64,000 nucleotides of DNA from Vigna angularis. Taxonomy: Eukaryota > Streptophyta > Magnoliopsida > Fabales > Fabaceae. Below the pieces are notes generated by a model. It searched no databases. It worked only from the letters and a program-made list of their open reading frames with translations, and was not told the DNA's origin. Shown here one piece after another: positions 59,601-64,000 of this stretch (position 1 is the first letter of the stretch; each line of letters begins with the position of its first letter). Location: contig NC_068975.1 of NCBI RefSeq assembly GCF_016808095.1, positions 29,377,501-29,441,500 on the forward strand, in the 5' to 3' direction. Made by a program: the position numbers and the translations under genes.

Positions 59601-62035
59601 TGCCCCAAATCAACCATATTTACGGGTAGTCACTTCTATTCCTGCGGATGATTATTTTGATGGTGAATTGTCATTGATGGTTCATAATAGCATAGCTCTC
59701 TGTCCCAGATGTTGTTGTCAGACTTACTTTCACGTTTAAATATTTTGGGTCTCCAGTTATATTGCATTCAAGCTTACAAATGAGGTTGAGGAAGTTGGAC
59801 CTTGCTTTGCTTGATTGTTTGCGAAGAAATTTCTTAGTTTGATGATTATTCTAGCTATTTGGCTGCGCCATCTTTGTAGTAATTCTCTCTCGGTTCTCCA
59901 GCATCCGAATTACCTTTCCAACAATTGTTTTTGGTGGAACTCAGTTTTTATGTTTTCTAACTGTTTTTTATTTGTGGAGAATTGAATTGTTTTTCTTGCA
60001 ACAAGTTGAAAGCTTACTAAGATATAACCCGAGGGGGATTGTTAGAAAAATATAGGTAATATTTGATGATACTTTTTTTACACCTAAAAGTATTTTGGAG
60101 TATCCTTGACGATATGTTAGGATTTATTTTTATTTTCTATGCTATGATATTTTTCCTTATTTAATTAGGATCTTTATAATTTTAGGCCTATTATATGATG
60201 TGAATAGGAATATTATCTCTAATATTTATTTGTATTGCGTTAATTCTATACAAAATGTACACCAATGTGTAGTCAAGAAGACACAGTTTCAACATTATCT
60301 ATTTTTCTCTTAAGGGCAGTAGCCACAAAGTAAAAAAGAACAAAGATGTTTTCATTTATCATTTAAGTGATTATTAAATCATAACATTATTATTTGGCCT
60401 CAACCTAAATGAGAATTACACATCACCAATCATTTTTTATCTTTATTAGTGAAACATTCAATGAGTTATACAAGCCCATGCAAGACTCACTGATCACGCG
60501 TTGTGTTGAGATCATGGACATGGATAAAACCAACACAACTCATAGCAGTGCAGTTTCTACTACACTGAAAAGCGTTTGGTCTAAGGTTTACCCAAAACCA
60601 CGTAGATGTTGGCTGCCGACTGGTTGCTTGGTAAGAGTCTCTTAAATCTTCCTTAAGTCTCACCTATAAATTGATTTTTGCATTTATTATCGTCTCTCTT
60701 TCCCAGAAATTACTTGAGGTTCTCCATGAGGTGTTGCCAAAGATGTCTTTGATTGCTTCTGATTTCAGCTACCTGCCAGATGTGAAGTTACCTGGTGAAA
60801 GAGCTCCCTTGGTTTCAACTAAAGTACATTCTTGTTATACATTTTAACAAAACCACTGTTATCTGTTTTTGCATCTTGTAGACTTTAGAGATAAGTTTAA
60901 TTAACTGAGTTTCCCTTATGAATGGCAGAAAGATGGAAGCAGCACAGATTATGACAATTATATGGAGGCTAAGGTTCACTTTACCTCTACCTTCTTTCAC
61001 TTTCAACTTTTTTTTCCTTATTCTCACTTGTTCACTTCGTCTAGTGTCGTACATTATATCGGATAGTTTTGTTGCTTGACACAATCTTACTTAAATTTAT
61101 TACTATGTTTTAAGTATTATTTTGTAAATTATGCTGAGGCACTCATGATTTGCTAACAGGTAATTGCTACAAAAGCCGTTGAACGTGGCAGTTTGAACGT
61201 ACTAGAAGTTTTACATTTAATAATTTTATTCAATAAATTCGTATGGCACGATAACTTGTGTTTAATAATATGGCATGTATGGCCTAAGAAGTAGGCACTT
61301 CTTTTTAAGATTGTTATTTGTTAAAAGATGTTAAGAGTCAAATGTACATCCGAGGGAGTATAATAAATTATATAAGTGCGAGCCAAAGCGGTTTAGAAGA
61401 ACCATTCTTTAACAAGTTTCTCTAAATTGCAAGATTAAATGATGTTTTAAAAGTTTTTCCTGTGATTGATATTACTTGCCTTCTCTTACTAATCACAAGT
61501 GATTGAGTATTTCATAGTAATTTCTGGATCGTTTTGTTGCTTCCACTTGCGACATATGACTATTTAAGCTCAATTACCATTTCACACGGGTACAGAACTA
61601 ATTACGCATGCTGTCTTGTCATAGAACAATTTCTTCCTTTAACTTGTAAAAATACATGGTTTTACTAAAGCATGTGTTTATCTTTTGCAGGGTGAGGCTG
61701 ATATTTTCTTTCCTACAGACTTTTGGCTCTTGGAGCGAATAGATCATTATTGTTCTGGGTGGCTAAAACTTCATGGTGATCATACGTCAAAAAAAGGAAA
61801 GAAAAGGAGAACAATTACGGTAAGGCAATACCAGATGTGTTTTGCTTCAAATGGTTAGCAACTTAGTGTTTTCTTGCTCAATGGTTTATATTTGATGTAG
61901 CTGGAAACATCATCTTTCATGGAGGAGTTTGGTTTACCCACAAAAACGAGAACCAAGGATGGATACAACCCAATCTTGGATGACTTCAAAAATACCAAAT
62001 TTTATCTTAGTGTCCCTACACACAATACTAAGTAG
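53637..62035 (+). CDS. SAM-dependent methyltransferase, DUF185/MidA/NDUFAF7 family
   Basis: Fourteen exons join in frame to 442 aa: 53637-53685, 53766-53827, 53908-54019, 54360-54442, 55179-55244, 55593-55693, 56538-56656, 57834-57874, 58763-58851, 60450-60630, 60707-60823, 60929-60973, 61691-61819 and 61901-62035. All introns are GT-AG. The start MFSRTRTFPF looks like a mitochondrial presequence. RDFIHSALYHPLHGYFS is the family N-terminal signature, and EIGGGSGTCAKG (residues 127-138) is the SAM-binding glycine loop. The human relative NDUFAF7 methylates a complex I subunit during assembly. A similar mitochondrial role here is inference. A basic KKGKKRR stretch lies near the C-terminus. Exon boundaries rest on reading and should be checked with transcripts. 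Intron 9 carries a copia-like remnant. Confidence 0.85.
58936..60294 (+). mobile_element. Old Ty1/copia-like non-autonomous element in intron 9
   Basis: Two diverged direct repeats (58936-59151 starting TATTAGAAAAT, and 60040-60294 starting TGTTAGAAAAA) both end near CAGTTTCAAYA. They look like LTRs. The segment just before the right one, CCCGAGGGGGAT, is a polypurine tract, giving plus orientation. The 0.9-kb interior has no intact gene. ATGGCTTCCTCTAGTAC at 59408 may be a degraded copia gag start. Flanks GTAGC and TTATC are at best a mutated duplication. Confidence 0.6.
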
Positions 62036-63171
62036 GTATGGTCATGCTCAATACTAGTACTCTCATCCACAAGGACGTGCGGACGTGTATACCATCATTC
62101 ATGGTCTTTGAGCATGAATGAGTTTCAAAGTACCGTGTCTGCGGTCATACGTAATCGATGGGCATTTTTTCCTTGGACATGTTGCCCTCCTCTCTGATAC
62201 CCCACAAATTGTTTGATTTAATTGTAATACACATTTTTACATAGGTTTTAGAACAACACGACTTTCACAATAATCTTTGTAATGTCGTATTTGGTAGTAT
62301 TCTAATTTGTACACTTGCAAGATCTTACTCTCAAGGTATATACTTCGCCAAGTGATACTTCATCCTCAAGAATTTGAAGATAAAAAGAAATATCTACTCT
62401 CTCGATAAAAGTTGAAAGATTATAAAGATTTTACGAATGAGAGATCAAAAGTATTATTTTTATTATTAATAATGATAACATTTAAGTTTTGGGAGTCGTA
62501 CATAGGCTTCAATATTTTTAATAAGGTACAAGGTAATTAATACTTTGTAGCCGAAAAACTTGAAAAAAAATTGCTTAAAGAGGTGACCGCGGAAGAATAA
62601 TAAATACTATAAAAGCTTCAATATTTTTAATAAGCTACAAGGTAATTAATACTTTGTAGCCGAAAAACTTGACAAAAAAAATGCTTGAAGTGGTGACCGC
62701 ACAAGAATAATACTATAAAAGCTTCAATATTAACGAAGATATAAAACCTATGTGTTTAAACTAGTTGAAGGTTTTCAAAAGAAAATTAACAAAGGCACTA
62801 TTACAAACTCAGCTTCTAGCAATAACAACTCAGCTTATCAAGGCACCACTACAAGCTACAATATAAACACATCAGCTACATTCAACATAAGCATTTTATT
62901 TTATAGAGAATTTCTACTATCACTATTTGAAAGTGAGATGGAATGCTGTAACTGAGTACTTATAGCTCCCTTCTTGGAGAAGAACATGAACAAGCATCTA
63001 TGAGTTTTCTCACAACCATGATTCAGAACATGAACAGCTGAAATTGAACATATTCAACAATTAATTACCCAATTGGTGGTTAGGTATAATATGTCTAATA
63101 ATCAAAATGATTACATATATATATTTATATTACATGGAAGAACAAAACTAAGAAAACTCACCAATTACTTT
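62036..63171. other. Spacer between methyltransferase and receptor kinase
   Basis: 3' UTRs of the two convergent genes, AT-rich DNA and a 108-bp tandem repeat. No convincing gene; the ORF at 62752-62955 is Ser/Thr/Asn-rich with no recognised domain. Confidence 0.5.
62506..62733. repeat. Tandem repeat, about 2.1 copies of 106-109 bp
   Basis: Units start GCTTCAATATT at 62506, 62615 and 62721 (partial). Each carries TTTGTAGCCGAAAAACTTGA and GGTGACCGC. The two full units differ by small substitutions and indels. Confidence 0.8.
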
Positions 63172-64000
63172 TTATTGTACCATAGGTACAACCTTTTGAG
63201 TACCATGACTTTGACGTAGAATATCCATCCCAAGGATGCCAACTCGTGCAAGCTCAACTTCCTCACCTTTTTTCTCTGCATTACACTTCCTGACCAATCC
63301 ATGAATCCCTTCTAATTCAAATGTGATCTCTTTCATAGTTGGACGTTTCTTTCCATTCAACTCTAAGCATCTATTTGCAAGATTAGCAACGGCAATGATT
63401 TGTCCCTTCTCTGCTTCTTTCATAACTCTTTTGTCAATAATGTCAAACAGATTGTCCTCCTCCAGACACTCAACAAAATATGATGCTAGACTCTTGAACT
63501 CTCCAGATCTTGCTGGTGATATTGCCTTTTGGCCTGTTAAAAGTTCAGCAAGAACTACTCCAAAACTATAGACATCACTTTTCTCTGTAAATTGACTAGT
63601 GTGAAAATATTCAGGATCCAAATAACCGAAGGTACCTTGAACAACTGTTGTAAGATGAGTAGCTTCAATAGAAATTACCCGGGATGTTCCAAAATCTGCA
63701 ATTTTTGCCCTATACTTTTCATCCAATAGTATATTTGTGGATTTGATATCTCTATGATAAATGGGTTTAGATGCAACCGAGTGCAGGTAAAAGAGAGCTC
63801 CTGCGATCTCAGTGGCAATTCTCAAACACATCTCCCAAGTCATTGGTAATAACTCCTTTGTCTGGTCATGCAAATATTCAAAGAGATTACCATTAGGAAT
63901 GAATTCATAAACAAGTAGAGGAATTTCTGTCTCCAAACAACATCCTAACAGTTTGACCACATTTCTGTTGTTGATTTGTGAGAGAATGACAAACTCATTG
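63172..64000 (-). CDS. Wall-associated-kinase-like receptor kinase, C-terminal kinase domain (5' end outside the window)
   Basis: Minus-strand ORF open to the window edge, 276 codons including the stop. Visible kinase features, in order, are [21 protein letters not shown] (alpha C region), [11 protein letters not shown] hinge, [11 protein letters not shown] catalytic loop, [16 protein letters not shown] and [16 protein letters not shown]. The invariant catalytic Asp and the DFG Asp are intact. The IKSTN loop and [21 protein letters not shown] are characteristic of WAK/WAKL kinases, which sit in the plasma membrane and link cell-wall pectin sensing to signalling. The ATP-binding loop, the membrane segment and the extracellular GUB_WAK/EGF domains would lie beyond 64000. 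The tail after the kinase is short and mostly hydrophilic. Convergent with the methyltransferase gene. Confidence 0.9.
   Translation of the reverse strand, partial: NEFVILSQINNRNVVKLLGCCLETEIPLLVYEFIPNGNLFEYLHDQTKELLPMTWEMCLRIATEIAGALFYLHSVASKPIYHRDIKSTNILLDEKYRAKIADFGTSRVISIEATHLTTVVQGTFGYLDPEYFHTSQFTEKSDVYSFGVVLAELLTGQKAISPARSGEFKSLASYFVECLEEDNLFDIIDKRVMKEAEKGQIIAVANLANRCLELNGKKRPTMKEITFELEGIHGLVRKCNAEKKGEEVELARVGILGMDILRQSHGTQKVVPMVQ

Overview
The window looks like nuclear DNA of a eudicot plant, most probably a legume of the Phaseoleae (Vigna/Phaseolus type). This is an inference from AT-rich intergenic DNA, spliced plant genes with GT-AG introns, and the character of the dispersed repeats. 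No bacterial, organellar or rRNA/tRNA genes were seen. Roughly half of the window is transposable-element DNA.

Layout. (1) 143-671: hAT-type MITE with an exact 8-bp target duplication. (2) 1135-20278: very young Athila-like Ty3/gypsy LTR retrotransposon on the minus strand. Its 1242-bp LTRs differ at two sites by my reading and it has a perfect GTATT target duplication. It encodes gag-protease (16233-18869) and a second ORF of the plant-transposon-protein type, but no reverse transcriptase or integrase. (3) 3947-13492: a second, non-coding LTR element nested in that second ORF, in plus orientation. It is a tandem LTR-internal-LTR-internal-LTR array (period 4141 bp, three LTRs) inside one AGGAC target duplication. 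The two elements share LTR ends, a 3' subterminal block, and a GC-rich hairpin module present about 18 times. (4) 22261-23883 and 29310-30992: two intronless berberine-bridge-enzyme-like (BBE-like) FAD oxidase genes, separated by a solo LTR (24561-27024, AAATG duplication) and a second copy of the MITE. (5) 36130-39805: Mutator-like element with very long inverted repeats, split by another Mutator-like element at 37040-38619; each has a perfect 9-bp target duplication. (6) 44132-47839 and 49528-52792: tandem five-exon GH31 alpha-glucosidase genes (904 and 895 aa), both with intact catalytic aspartates. (7) 53637-62035: 14-exon gene for a DUF185/MidA/NDUFAF7-type methyltransferase (442 aa) with an old copia-like element in intron 9. 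(8) 63172-64000: C-terminal kinase domain of a WAK-like receptor kinase on the minus strand, cut by the window edge.

The host genes do not form one pathway. They are a BBE-like pair (secreted flavoprotein oxidases), an alpha-glucosidase pair (secreted maltose/alpha-glucan hydrolysis), a probable mitochondrial complex-I assembly methyltransferase, and a receptor kinase. The most unusual feature is the 1.1-20.3 kb composite: a gag-only LTR element carrying a pol-less, gag-less tandem partner that appears to belong to the same family.
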